Of a stretch of 64,000 nucleotides of DNA, positions 27,396 through 37,536 are shown in pieces. Location: assembly GCA_963816795.1 (NCBI GenBank), contig CAWFLT010000014.1:310001-374000 (forward strand), in the 5' to 3' direction. Source of the DNA: CAWFLT01 sp963816795. Lineage in GTDB: Bacteria > Acidobacteriota > Vicinamibacteria > Vicinamibacterales > SCN-69-37. Below the pieces are notes generated by a model. That model was given only the letters and a program-made list of their open reading frames with translations. It was not told the DNA's origin and ran no database searches. Numbering within the stretch: the first letter of the stretch is position 1; each line of letters starts with the position of its first letter. The position numbers and the translations under genes were made by a program.

Positions 27396-30077
27396 TCGAG
27401 CAGTCCTTGCGCGTAAGGCCCGACCCAGCTGTAGCCGGTCCGCCGTTCAATTTCGATCTCGGCAAGGCGGTACTTGATTACGCCGTCCCGGCCCGAGTAG
27501 ATCGGGCGGTTGGTACCGATCTCGTAGAAGCGGGCCCAGAGCGGCGGCGCGTTCGGGTCCTCCACCATCACCACGTCGTAACCGCCCGGTCCTGAGGGAT
27601 CGGGACGTCGCTCGGTGCGCCAGCCGCGGATCTGCACGGCCTTGAGCCACTCGATCGCGGCATCGATGGCGGCCTGCGTCTGGCGGTCGCGTGGCTCGAT
27701 CGAGCGCAGGAAGCTGACGATGGTCACGGTCTCGCGGCCGCTGATCGATGGATGTTCGTAGGTGCGGCCGCGCGCAGGCGCGAGCGTTTTCGCGTCGTGC
27801 TGCTGGCACCAGCCAGTGAGCCGGCCGTTGACGCGAATCTGCGAGGCCAGAATCACGCGCTGGGCGCGCGTGACGGCCGTCCGCCGCGCGGCGGCGGCGA
27901 GTCGCGTCGATGCCGGCGAACGGCGGGCGGGCCAGCGCGACCGACTGCAGGAGCGTCGCGGCCGCGATCATCGCGTCGTCGTTGAACGTGATGTGGCGCG
28001 AGTAGTCGTTGCGGAGCGGGAAATACTGCGGCCAGCCTCCGTTTGGATACTGGGCCGTCAGCAGGTAGTCGATCCCGGCGAGCATCGACGCCTGTGCGCG
28101 CTCGTCGCGGGTGGCAGTGGCCATCCGAGCGAGAAACTCGATCTGCCGCGTCGTCGCGCCATTGTCGATGGTCGAGTCGTCGAGCGCGCGATCGGCCGTG
28201 AGACGCGCGCGATCGGCGTCCGTCAACGGCTGCGCCATGTCGAGGTTTTTGGGCCAGCCGCCGGTGTGCCGTTGATAGAGGCGCACGTTCTCGGCAACCC
28301 GCAGCGCTTCGGGTGTGGCCAGCCACGACGCTGGCTGGCGCGCGACCTGGTCCCACGTCAGTGCGGGCGGGCTCTGCGGGCCAGCGACGGCGGGGCCGGG
28401 CGGCCGCGGCAGCGGCGCCGCGTTGGCGCGAACGGCCGACGGGTACGCGGCGACGCGACGCGGGTCCCAGCCGTCGTTGCCACCAAGCACGACCTCGGTC
28501 GTCAAGTCCGCGAGCTCGGCTGGCGTTGGGACGCGCGCCCAGGCGGCGCGCGCGGCGACGCTGCCGCCCGCGCCGCTGGTGCCCGCTTCGAGATAGCGAA
28601 CAGTCTTCTCACGCTCGGGCCGGTCCCAGTTGTTCCAGCCCGCCGGGCGCACCACCTCGCCCATCGTCGTATTGATGAATGCCACGTGCGAGAACGCCCG
28701 CCACGGGCGACCGAGGTACGTGCGGGCGCCGGCTTCACCACTGACGATGCTGTTCAGGAACACGAAGCCGAATCGTTGCTCCGCGGGCGTGGACGCGGCC
28801 GTGAGGTAGCCGTCCCGCCAGGCGCGAAGATGGCATCGCTCGAACACCGCCGTCGCTCCGCCGAAAATGAAATCGACGTGCCCGCCGATGAACGAGTCTT
28901 CGAAGTAGTGGCGGCCACGGTTGAGAAAGATCGTGTCCTGCCAGCCCAGCAGGCGGCTGTTCCTCACCGTGACGCGATCGCCGTCCACGCGCAAGGCCAG
29001 CGCTTGACCGACCGGCCCTGCCCCGTTCTCGATGGTGAGGTTCTCGATCGTGAAATCGTCGGCATCCACCACCATCGTCGGCGTGCGAAACGTGCCGATG
29101 GGCTTCCCGTCGAGCCCCACGTCAGACGCCTTGAGGTGGTACGTGATCGTCGTTCGTGCCGGGTCTTCGCCGATCAGCGTCACGAAGCGCTTCTCGCGCT
29201 GGACGTAGACGACCTCGCGATACGTGCCTGGCTTGACGAGGATGATCCAGCGGCTGGTCGCACTGGTGTTCTGCGGCGCGGCGTTGATCGCCTCCTGCAC
29301 CGTCGCGAACTGTCCGGTGCCGTCCGCAGCGACGATCGCATCGACGCTGCGCTGGAGCGCGGCGACTCCACCCGCGAGCGGCTCGTCGCGAAAGTAGGGC
29401 GCCAGCGCGGGTACGACACGGCGCAGATCCGTGACGACGAGCTGAGCGAACCGCCGGCTGCCGGCGGCATTCAAGTGCGTACGATCGACGGCCCCGTCCG
29501 CTTGTCGTGGACTGAGCGCCTCGAGCGCGGCCGGACCCAGCCGCTCGGACAATTCGACGCTGGTGGCAAAGAGGTCGATCAGCGCGACGCGTTCCTCTGC
29601 CGCCAGCCGGCGCACCGCCTCGACGTATGGAATCTGCGACGATCGGATCTTGCCGGGATTGGCGGGGTCGAACAGGCGGCGAGTCAGTGACGTCACGAGC
29701 ACCGGCGTCGCCCCGATCGCCCGCACGTCGCTGACGTACCGGCGCATGTTGGCGGTGTACGTCGTCGCCGGGTCCGTTTCGCGCTCGGGACCTTTGCCGG
29801 GCTCGTCGTTGTGACCGAATTGAATCAGGTAGTACTGGCCGCGCTCGGCAAGCGCGACCTTCCAACGGCCCTCGTCGATGAAGCTCTTGGAACTGCGCCC
29901 ATTCGCCGCGGTATTCCTGACGTCGACGCCTTCGCGCGCCGATTCCTTGAAGCCGAGCCCCCAGCCCGAATCGTCAGTCACGGTCGAGTCGCCGACGAGG
30001 ACGATGCGGACGGGCTGCTGGGCGTGAAGGGCAGCCAGGCGAACCGGATAAGGCAAAAGGCAGAAGGCAAAAGGCAA
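27377..30077 (-). CDS. Trifunctional pectinase: CE12-like esterase, CE8 pectin methylesterase, PL10 pectate lyase (one frameshift)
   Basis: About 900 residues reading through three catalytic modules. Residues 20-235 are an SGNH hydrolase like rhamnogalacturonan acetylesterases (VLVGDSTVTDDSGWG, IQFGHNDEPGKG, DRTHLNAAGS). Residues 240-545 are a pectin methylesterase (GQFATVQEAINAAPQ, LLGWQDTIFLN, HVDFIFGGATAVFERC, YLGRPWRAFSHVAFI). From about residue 580 there is a PL10 pectate lyase (TGGWPKNLDMAQP, SRHITFNDDAM, RFYEIGTNRPIYSGRDG). A frameshift near 27880 splits the lyase. The start codon is uncertain: the TTG at 30077 lies in a TTTTGCC repeat that itself encodes a signal-peptide-like stretch ending LAALHAQ. 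It acts outside the cytoplasm on methylated and acetylated pectin. Confidence 0.87.
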
Positions 30078-30133
30078 AAACGAAGAGCGTGCGAGCGGCC
30101 GTCATCGTGCTCTGCCTTTTGCCTCTGCCTTGT
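30053..30133. repeat. Inverted pair of AAGGCAAAAGGC-type repeats
   Basis: AAGGCAGAAGGCAAAAGGCA (around 30059-30078) is almost exactly complementary to TGCCTTTTGCCTCTGCCTT (30115-30133), with one extra base. The two can form a roughly 19-bp stem between the TonB receptor gene and the pectinase. The left arm also encodes the start of the pectinase. Confidence 0.7.
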
Positions 30134-30138
30134 GACAC

Positions 30139-30167
30139 GGCGGCTCGCAACCCGAGTCGCCCTACGT
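30139..30167. repeat. Second copy of the GGCGG...CAACCCG...CGCCCTACGT hairpin
   Basis: GGCGGCTCG pairs imperfectly with CGAGTCGCC around a CAACC loop, followed by CTACGT. It matches the hairpin at 7078-7105 in loop and tail, with compensating changes in the stem. It lies just after the TonB receptor stop, so a role in 3'-end formation is possible. Confidence 0.55.
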
Positions 30168-30200
30168 CCGTGCGCGGCCCGGGTTGTGCGGCTCTTGCCT

Positions 30201-33200
30201 TTAGAAGGTCACCCTCACTCCGATCTGGATGTCCCGCGGGTTGTTGCGGTCCTGATTCACGATGCCGAACAGCCCGTTGGTCGCGCGCGGGTCGGTGCCC
30301 GGATTCCAGAGCACGGTGTAGTTCAGGGCGTTGATCACTTCAAAGCGCACCTGCAGCCGCATTTTCCGGGGCAGCTCAAAGTTCTTGTAGAGGCCGAAGT
30401 CGAACAGGTGCAGGTTGTCGGACCGCAGGTGCGGCAACGTGGACGGGAAGTAGCGGACGTTGTTGCCGAGCTGAATGCGTGGATCGGCGCGCTGCTTCAC
30501 CGGATCGTCGACGCCGTTGGTCTGGACGGGCGCGTCGTGGAAATAGAAGCAGGACGTGTCCCAGCCCGGCACGTCGAGTCCGGCGGTCCCGCCGGCGACC
30601 TTCTCGCCGATGTTCGACTTCAGGGTGAGCGGATCGCAGGCGCTGTCGTAGTAGACGCTGCCGAACGCCAGCGGGAACCCGCTCTGGTACTGATAGGTGC
30701 CGCTCAGCTGCCAGCCGCCGGCCAGTGCGTCGAGCCCGCTGCTCCAGTCTTTGCCCCAATGCTGGCCGCGCCCGAACGGCAGCCGCAGGCTGGTGCCGAT
30801 AGACAGGCGGTTCGGCCGGTCGTTGGGGGAAATGCGATCCTCGAGCATCCCGTCGGCCGGATTGAGATAGTTGAGCTTGTCGCGCAGCGACGAGTGCGTG
30901 TACTGCACCGTGAACGAATTGCCGCTGCTGAATCGTTTCTCGAGCTGCAGCGACACCGCGTTGTAGCGGTCGGACCCGTTGTATTCCTCAGTCCCGAACG
31001 CCAGGAAGTGCGGGTACGGCCGCAGCAACTGCTGACGCTGGACGTTGGCGCCGTTGATGGTGCTGCCGGGAAGCAGTCCCGTGAACGGACTGGGAACGTT
31101 CTGGGTGAGCAGCGTCTCGTTGGCGACGTCACGCGTCCGCGACGTTGACAGGTACGACATCGGGATGTTGTTGACCTGGCGCGTCACCGGCAGGTTCGAT
31201 CCACGCGAACCAAGATAGGTGAACCCGGTCACGAAGCCGCGCCCCAGATCGCGCTGCAGGTTGATCTCCCACCGCGTGTAGTAGGGCGTCGTCCGATCCG
31301 GCTGATACATCGTGCCGAGCGCCAGGCCCAGCTGGCTGCTGAGGCCATTCGCGGCGCCGACCGGCTGAACCAGTTGTCCGCTCGGGATGGGATTGGTCAG
31401 CGTGGCGCCGTTGAACGTGACGCCGTTGTCATCCGTCACGGTGACCGGCGTCGGCTGCGAGAACCCGGCTTGATTGATGTTCTCGAAGAAGTAGTCGTAC
31501 GAGAACAGGCCAACCCCGCCGCGGATGACCGTCCGGTCGTCGAGCAGGTAGGCGAAGGCGCCGCGCGGCAGCACCTTGGTGGCCGTATTGTTCACCGGGC
31601 CGTCCGCAAAGAGCACGCCGCCGCGCACGTGGAAATCCGCCGGGGCGATCTGCGGAATCGGATTCAGGGCGTACGCCTGGCGAGCCGCGTTCTCGATCGG
31701 ACTCGAGCTGGTGGTGTCGAACCCGCCGAGATTGCGGTCCTCGGACTCGGACATGCCCGCGTTGATCTCGAGCCTGACGCCGAGGTTGAGCGTCAGGCGC
31801 CGGGTCGCGCGCCAGTCGTCCTGGAGGAACAGGCCGTGATACGACTGACGGAACTCGCCGGGCGACGCGATCTCGAACTGGCTGGCCACCGCCGTGTTCG
31901 CTGTCGCCACGGCGGTCGTCCCGGCCGTCGGCAACCCGAGCAGGAACTGCGCGAACGACTGCGCCCGGTCGTTCAGCCCGGCCGAATTGTTGGCCCGCGT
32001 GTAGGCGCCGTTGAACGCATAGCGGCCGGCGAGAAAGCCTTCGTTCGTGATCGTCCAGGTCTGCGCCCGGTAGTCGTACCCGGTCCGGATCGAGTGGGCG
32101 CCCCAGATTTTCGTCACCGTCGGCGCAATCGACAACGTCGTCATCGGACGATCGAAGCCGCCGTTCCAATCGGAGCGCTGGGATCCGAGTGACGCGATCG
32201 TCGAGTTGGCGTTCGTGGTGCTGAAGCTGCCAATCGTCATCAAGGGCAGGTACTCGTAGCCGCGCATCAGCTGCAACGCGGTCGACGAGAACTGGAGCGT
32301 GGCCGGATCGAACGTCTGGGCGGGATCGCGGTACTCGCCAAAACGTGCACCGCTGACGCGCACATCCAGCACCGTCGATGGCGAATGGACACGCGTGTAT
32401 CCACCGGTGATGCCGAAGTTGCTCCGGTAGTCGAACCCGCGCGTGACGGCAAATCCGTCGATCACGCCGCCGGGCGCGCCGGGCGCATCCTGCGCCCAGT
32501 TGTAGCGATCTTCTTCGCGCTTGTTGTAGTAGCTCGTCACGAACATCCGATTGGCGGATCCGAAGTTGTGATCGACGCGGCCCATGAGCGCGCGGTAGTC
32601 GTACGGGCGGAGCCCGTTGGTCGCGAAGTTGCTCGCCGTGCCCGGGCGATTCGGCTGCGGGTAGAGCGCGGCGTAGGCCGCGGCGACTTGATTGATTCGG
32701 CCTGCCGGAATCACGTTGTTGTTGAAGGCGGTCCGCGTGGCGTTGGTGCCGGTGGCCGTCATCGGATCGAAGACCGGCGTCGTGAACTCGCCGAAGTCAC
32801 CGGCCCGCATCCGGGCGGTCGGGACGGTATAGACCGCCGGCTCGGGCTGAATGTCGCGCAACCGCTCGTACGAGGCCATGAAGAAGGTCTTGTCCTTCAC
32901 GATCGGACCACTACCCGTCGCAGTGAACCGGTTGTACTCACGCGTCGGCTTCGGCAGGTTCTGCCGTTGGCTGAGCAGCGGCGTCTCCGAGCGGTTGTCG
33001 TCACGATTGAAGTAGCCCGAAGCGACGCGGAGCGCGTTGGTCCCGCTCTTGAGCGCCAGATTCACGACCGCGCCGGCCGTGTGCCCGGTCTGGGCGTCGA
33101 AGGCGTTGGTTTGCACCTTGAACTGCGCGATCGCATCGGACGGCGGCGAGAACCCGACGCCGCGCGCGTTCGACATGTTCGGCGCGCCGTCGATCGTGAA

Positions 33201-33785
33201 CTCGTTGCCGCCCAGCACGCCGTTGGCGACGATGCCGGCCAGATTGCCGTTGTCCATCGGCCGCGCGAAGTGCAGGTCCGACGAATCCACGATCCCCGGC
33301 GCGAGCCGCGTGAGCATGTAGGCGGTGCCGTCGCCGAGCGGCAGTTCCGCGATCTGCTTGGCGTCGATGGTCGTGCCGCTCACCCCGGACGACGTGTTCA
33401 GGAGAGGCGACTCGGCCACGACCTGCACGGTTTCATTGACGCCGCCGGCCTCGAGCACGATGTCGATGCGGAGCGCGTCGCCGATGCGCACGTCGGTCGA
33501 GGGCCGCACGATCTTCTTGAACCCCGACAACTGGGCGGTGACCGCGTATTTGCCGGGATTGAGGTACAGGGCCTGATACGCGCCCTTGCTGTCGGTCACC
33601 AGCGTTTGCGAAACGGTCGTCTCGGTGTTGGTGACGGTGACCGTCACGCCTGGAAGCACGGCGCCGGTGCTATCGGTGACGGTCCCGAGAATCGATCCGC
33701 GAAAGTCCTGCGCCAGCGCCGGGGACGCCAGCGCGAGCCACACGAACAGCACCCGCCAGGCGCCACGAATCACGAGTCTCGCCAT
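30201..33785 (-). CDS. TonB-dependent outer-membrane receptor with carboxypeptidase-regulatory domain
   Basis: A 1,194-residue protein starting at ATG 33785 after a clear GGAGGAG. The signal peptide ends at SPALAQ. Residues 28-110 are a carboxypeptidase-regulatory-like beta-sandwich (GTVTDSTGAVLPGVTVTVTN). A plug domain follows (TTIDAKQIAELPLGDG, NEFTIDGAPNMSNARG), then a long beta-barrel ending with DIQIGVRVTF, with the terminal Phe expected of outer-membrane proteins. It belongs to the large acidobacterial Oar-like group and probably imports pectin oligosaccharides, judged by its place between the pectinase and the uronate transporter. Its promoter carries the locus operator. Confidence 0.93.
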   Translation of the reverse strand: MARLVIRGAWRVLFVWLALASPALAQDFRGSILGTVTDSTGAVLPGVTVTVTNTETTVSQTLVTDSKGAYQALYLNPGKYAVTAQLSGFKKIVRPSTDVRIGDALRIDIVLEAGGVNETVQVVAESPLLNTSSGVSGTTIDAKQIAELPLGDGTAYMLTRLAPGIVDSSDLHFARPMDNGNLAGIVANGVLGGNEFTIDGAPNMSNARGVGFSPPSDAIAQFKVQTNAFDAQTGHTAGAVVNLALKSGTNALRVASGYFNRDDNRSETPLLSQRQNLPKPTREYNRFTATGSGPIVKDKTFFMASYERLRDIQPEPAVYTVPTARMRAGDFGEFTTPVFDPMTATGTNATRTAFNNNVIPAGRINQVAAAYAALYPQPNRPGTASNFATNGLRPYDYRALMGRVDHNFGSANRMFVTSYYNKREEDRYNWAQDAPGAPGGVIDGFAVTRGFDYRSNFGITGGYTRVHSPSTVLDVRVSGARFGEYRDPAQTFDPATLQFSSTALQLMRGYEYLPLMTIGSFSTTNANSTIASLGSQRSDWNGGFDRPMTTLSIAPTVTKIWGAHSIRTGYDYRAQTWTITNEGFLAGRYAFNGAYTRANNSAGLNDRAQSFAQFLLGLPTAGTTAVATANTAVASQFEIASPGEFRQSYHGLFLQDDWRATRRLTLNLGVRLEINAGMSESEDRNLGGFDTTSSSPIENAARQAYALNPIPQIAPADFHVRGGVLFADGPVNNTATKVLPRGAFAYLLDDRTVIRGGVGLFSYDYFFENINQAGFSQPTPVTVTDDNGVTFNGATLTNPIPSGQLVQPVGAANGLSSQLGLALGTMYQPDRTTPYYTRWEINLQRDLGRGFVTGFTYLGSRGSNLPVTRQVNNIPMSYLSTSRTRDVANETLLTQNVPSPFTGLLPGSTINGANVQRQQLLRPYPHFLAFGTEEYNGSDRYNAVSLQLEKRFSSGNSFTVQYTHSSLRDKLNYLNPADGMLEDRISPNDRPNRLSIGTSLRLPFGRGQHWGKDWSSGLDALAGGWQLSGTYQYQSGFPLAFGSVYYDSACDPLTLKSNIGEKVAGGTAGLDVPGWDTSCFYFHDAPVQTNGVDDPVKQRADPRIQLGNNVRYFPSTLPHLRSDNLHLFDFGLYKNFELPRKMRLQVRFEVINALNYTVLWNPGTDPRATNGLFGIVNQDRNNPRDIQIGVRVTF

Positions 33786-33815
33786 GTTCTCCTCCTCACC
33801 GAGCCACAAACCGAT

Positions 33816-33848
33816 GAGGTATTACCACTTTGAAATCTTCGACGTCAA
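33816..33848 (-). promoter_or_regulatory. Promoter and operator of the TonB receptor gene
   Basis: On the minus strand TTGACG (33848-33843) and TAATAC (33824-33819) are 18 bp apart. The inverted repeat GTGGTAATACCTC (33828-33816) covers the -10 at the same offset as the regulator promoter at 38344-38376. The -35 overlaps the MFS stop codon. Confidence 0.6.
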
Positions 33849-35223
33849 GTGGCAATGCCAGTTCCGGCCTTACTTTTCTCAAGATCCGCCGGCTCGAGGC
33901 GCGGCACGAGCAGATGGATCACGAGCAGGGCGATCAGGTACGCGCTGCCGGCAATGAAAAAGACCAGGACGTAGCTTCCGGTCGCCTGCAGGATCGACGC
34001 GGTCACCTTGGCGATGAGCATGCCGCCGACGGCGCCGGCCATGCCGCCGAATCCCACGACCGACCCGATGGCGTGGCGCGGAAACATGTCGGACGTCAGG
34101 GTGAACAGATTCGCGGACCAGCCCTGGTGGGCGGCCGCCGCGAGACCGACGAGCCCGACCGCCACCCAGAGGCTGGTCACGGTCGACGCGAACACGATCG
34201 GCGTCACGGCGAGCGCGCAGATGAGCATCGCCACCTTGCGCGCGCGATTGACCGTCCAGCCGCGCGCGATGAACCACGACGACAGCCAGCCGCCGCCGAT
34301 GCTGCCGACGTCGGCGATCAGATAGATCACGACGAGCGGCGGCCCGACCTCCGTCAGCGTCAGTTCGTGGTTCGTGTTCAGAAAGTCGGGAATCCAGAAG
34401 AGGTAAAGCCACCAGACCGGATCGGTCAGGAACTTGCCCAGCGCGAACGCCCAGGTCTGGCGGTACTTGATCAGGTCGAGCCAGGCGATGCGCACCGGCG
34501 GATCGAGCGGATCGGCGCGGATGTAGGCGAGCTCGGCCGCGCCCACGCATCGGATGGTCTTCGGGCCGGCGGTAGAGCAGCCACCAGGCGATCAGCCACA
34601 GAAACCCGACCGCACCAGTCGCGACGAACGCCCAGTACCAGCCGTAGGTCAGGGTGATCCACGGCACCGATCAACGGCGTGACCAGCGCGCCAATGTTGG
34701 TGCCGGAGTTGAAGATGCCGGTCGCGAGCGCGCGTTCCCGCTTCGGGAACCACTCGGCGACGGTCTTGATCGCGCCGGGAAAATTGCCGGCCTCGCCGAG
34801 GCCGAGCAGGAAGCGCATGCCCATGAATCCGGCCACCGACGTCGCATAGCCGAACCCGAACATCCCGAGAATCGCCGCGAAGTACGGCCCGACCGCCACC
34901 GCCTCGGCGTGCCCCATCGCCGCGAGGCTCCAGAGGACGATCGCGATCGCAAACCCGATCCGCGTGCCGACCCGATCCATCAACCCGCCGGCGATGAGAA
35001 ACCCGATCGCGTACGCGAACTGGAAGGAAAAGACGATGTCGCCGTAGTCCAGTTCGCTCCAGCCGAACTCCGTCGACAGCGTCGGCTTGAGCAGACCGAT
35101 CACCTGGCGGTCGATGTAGTTGATCGTGGCGGCAAAGAACAGCAGGCCGCAAATGATCCACCGGACGTATCCGGTCCGTTGAGGAACGGCCGCCGCGGGA
35201 GGTTGGAGCACCGGCTCTCTCAT
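33845..35223 (-). CDS. MFS transporter, ExuT-like hexuronate permease (two frameshifts)
   Basis: Three frames together give a 12-helix carrier of about 455 residues. The N-terminal frame shows RWIICGLLFFAATINYIDRQ, LSTEFGWSELDYGDIVFSFQ and FPGAIKTVAEWFPKRERALA, the typical signature of the hexuronate/anion:cation symporter group. After a break near 34660 comes YGWYWAFVATGAVGFLWLIA. A second break near 34545 leads to the remaining helices (WLYLFWIPDFLNTNHELTL). It should take up galacturonate or glucuronate with protons. It is the last gene of the regulator-SDR-uxaA operon. Confidence 0.85.
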
Positions 35224-35256
35224 GCGTCAAAACCTCTCTTGGCCCGGCCTTGGGCC

Positions 35257-36432
35257 CTAGATCGTCGGGTTCCGCCGGTGAATCGCGAACTCGCGGTGAC
35301 CCAGCGCTTCGGCGGCGGTCAGCTTGCCTGACGCGACAGCAAGCACTTCGTCGAACAGCCGATCGGCCGCGCCGTCGAGCGTTTCGGTGTCTGCGATGAT
35401 CCCGCTGACGTCGAGATCGAGGTTGTCCGCCATCATCTGCGCGGTGCGCGCATTGCCGGTCATCTTGATGACGGGCGCAATCGGATTGCCGGTCGGCGTG
35501 CCGAGACCAGTGGTGAAGACGACGACCTGCGCGCCGCCGCCGACCATGCCGGTGACCGACTCCACGTCCAGTCCGGGGGTGTCCATCACCGTGAGACCCG
35601 GACGCGTCACTCGCCCGGCGTACGGCACGACGTCGACGACCGGCGACCGTTCGCCGCCTTTGTGGGTGGCGCCCAGCGACTTCTCTTCGATGGTGGTGAG
35701 TCCGCCACGAATGTTGCCGGGCGATGGCTGCGTCCCGCGAATGTCGAGGCCAAGCGCCATCGCCTCGGCCTCGACGCGATCGATCACCCGCAGCAGCCGC
35801 TTCCCCACCTCGGGGCGCGAGGCGCGCGCCGCAAGCAGGTGCTCGGCGCCCATGATCTCGGCGATTTCGCCGAGCACGGCCGACCCGCCCAGATCCACCA
35901 GCCGGTCGGCCATCCGTCCGAGCGTGGGGTTGGACGCCAGTCCCGAGGTGTAGTCCGATCCGCCGCACTTGAGCGACAGCACGAGCGACGCGACGTCGCA
36001 CCATTCGCGCGGCACGTCGGCGAGGTCGTTGGCCAGCCGCCGCGCGATCTCGCGGCCGCGCTCGATCGTGCGCAGCGTGCCGCCCTCGACTTGAATCGCG
36101 ATCGATTCGGCAGGCTTGCCGGCGGCGCGCGCGGCCTCGACCAGCGTCTCGGCGATCACCTGTTCGCACCCGAGCGCCACCACCAGCACGGCGCCAACGT
36201 TGGGGTGTCCGCAGTAGGCGGCCAGCGTTTCGTGCGTCGCGAGCAGGTCCGGCCCGAGCTGGCCGCAGCCGGCCAGATGCGGCAACGCCACGACCGAGGC
36301 CGGCAGCGGCTCGGCGATGCGCTCGGTCACCACGGCCGAGCAGATGACGGTCGGCACGATCAGGACGTGATTGCGGACACCGACGCGGCCGTCGGGTCGC
36401 GGATAGCCAAGAAAGCGGGTGCGGTCAGCCAC
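35257..36432 (-). CDS. uxaA: Altronate dehydratase, large (C-terminal) subunit
   Basis: A 391-residue UxaA C-terminal domain beginning GYPRPDGRVGVRNHVLIVPT. It contains the cysteines HLAGCGQLGPD and LKCGGSDYTSGLASNP and the later GLGTPTGNPIAPVIKMTGN that bind the metal and substrate in this family. It converts D-altronate to 2-keto-3-deoxygluconate. The GTG at 36432 was chosen because it begins the homologous region and overlaps the small-subunit stop by 8 bp. In enterobacteria both parts are one protein; here they are separate genes, as in other lineages. Confidence 0.9.
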   Translation of the reverse strand: MADRTRFLGYPRPDGRVGVRNHVLIVPTVICSAVVTERIAEPLPASVVALPHLAGCGQLGPDLLATHETLAAYCGHPNVGAVLVVALGCEQVIAETLVEAARAAGKPAESIAIQVEGGTLRTIERGREIARRLANDLADVPREWCDVASLVLSLKCGGSDYTSGLASNPTLGRMADRLVDLGGSAVLGEIAEIMGAEHLLAARASRPEVGKRLLRVIDRVEAEAMALGLDIRGTQPSPGNIRGGLTTIEEKSLGATHKGGERSPVVDVVPYAGRVTRPGLTVMDTPGLDVESVTGMVGGGAQVVVFTTGLGTPTGNPIAPVIKMTGNARTAQMMADNLDLDVSGIIADTETLDGAADRLFDEVLAVASGKLTAAEALGHREFAIHRRNPTI

Positions 36433-36766
36433 GCGGGCCCTCCGGCGGTTCGACATCGGGCTCGGCCAACCGGGGCCCCGATCTGGCCGGACGAGCGAGA
36501 TCGCCGCGGCCGCGACTGCTCGCGACGTTGTGCGTGTGCACGTGCGCGCCGGCCGCGATCGGCGCCGTCGCGAGCCCGATCGGGCTGCCGTACTTGAGGA
36601 TCGGTTCGCCGGCGGCAATCGCCACCAGCGCGACCTTGTGGCCCGGGGGAATCCGCTCGGTCACGCACACGTGGTGGCCGCCGAGGTCGAGGGTGCGTCC
36701 CGCGTCGAGCGCTTCGAGCGCCGTCGCGACGTTGTCGTGATCGCTGATGACGAGCGCGGACTTCAC
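36425..36766 (-). CDS. uxaA: Altronate dehydratase, small (N-terminal SAF) subunit
   Basis: A 113-residue SAF-domain protein. DNVATALEALDAGRTL is followed by HKVALVAIAAGEPILKYGSP and ends after IAAGAHVHTHNVAS, exactly the N-terminal third of UxaA/GarD dehydratases. The last 25 residues are Arg/Pro-rich linker. It partners the larger subunit downstream. It overlaps the SDR stop by ATGA and so is in the same operon. Confidence 0.88.
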   Translation of the reverse strand: MKSALVISDHDNVATALEALDAGRTLDLGGHHVCVTERIPPGHKVALVAIAAGEPILKYGSPIGLATAPIAAGAHVHTHNVASSRGRGDLARPARSGPRLAEPDVEPPEGPRG

Positions 36767-37536
36767 TGGTTGACTCCGCTGGCCAGAAAGCCGCCGTCGA
36801 CCGCGAGAATCTGCCCGGTCACGAACCCGGCGGCATCCGAGGCGAGAAATACGGCGGCGCCGACCAACTCATCGAGCTTGCCGAACCGCTTCATCGGCGT
36901 GCGGATCAGAAACTCCTGCCCGCGTGGCGCGTCGAGCAACGCGCGATTCAGATCGGTCCGGAAGACCCCGGGCGCGATCGCGTTGACCGTCACGCCATGC
37001 GGGGCCCATTCGACGGCCAGCGCCCGCGTGAGCCCCGCCACCCCAGCCTTGCTCGCCGTGTACGCCGCCACTTCGAAGAGCCCGACGAACGAGGAGAGCG
37101 AGCCGATCGTGATCACACGGCCCGATCCGCGCGCGACCATCGGTGCCCCGAACACCCGGCACGAACGGAACGTCCCGGTGAGATTCGTCTCGATGACCGT
37201 GTCCCAGTCGGCGTCTGACATCGCCAGCGACGGCACCCGTTTGGTCGTGCCGGCCGCGATGAGGACGATATCGATCGCGCCGAACGCCGACAGGCAGGCG
37301 TCGCGCGCGCGTTCGAGCGACGCGGTGTCGGCGACGTCACACGCCACCCGCAGTGACCGGCGGCCTTTGGCTTCAACGTCGCCGGCCACGGCCGCCACCA
37401 GATCTTCACGGCGCCCGGTCGGGACGACATCCGCGCCCGCGTCGGCCAGGCCGAGGGCGAGCGTGCGTCCGATGCCGCTCGTGCCGCCAACGACGACGGC
37501 AACGCGTCCGGTCAAGTCGAATGAAGCGGGAGCCAT
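36763..37536 (-). CDS. Short-chain dehydrogenase of the pectin operon (KduD-like)
   Basis: A 257-residue classical SDR. The cofactor motif is VVVGGTSGIGRTLALGLADA. The catalytic Ser is in TIGSLSSFVG and the YxxxK is AAYTASKAGVAG. The C-terminus VTGQILAVDGGFLASG is typical. Its similarity is to 2-deoxy-D-gluconate/5-keto-4-deoxyuronate branch enzymes (KduD) and gluconate 5-dehydrogenases. In this operon it may supply a uronate- or aldonate-level redox step, since no UxaB is visible. The start shares one base with the regulator stop (TGATG). Confidence 0.85.
   Translation of the reverse strand: MAPASFDLTGRVAVVVGGTSGIGRTLALGLADAGADVVPTGRREDLVAAVAGDVEAKGRRSLRVACDVADTASLERARDACLSAFGAIDIVLIAAGTTKRVPSLAMSDADWDTVIETNLTGTFRSCRVFGAPMVARGSGRVITIGSLSSFVGLFEVAAYTASKAGVAGLTRALAVEWAPHGVTVNAIAPGVFRTDLNRALLDAPRGQEFLIRTPMKRFGKLDELVGAAVFLASDAAGFVTGQILAVDGGFLASGVNQ

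Noticed and set aside
32385..33833. 482-codon plus-strand frame
   Set aside because: Antisense to the TonB receptor plug domain and N-terminus.
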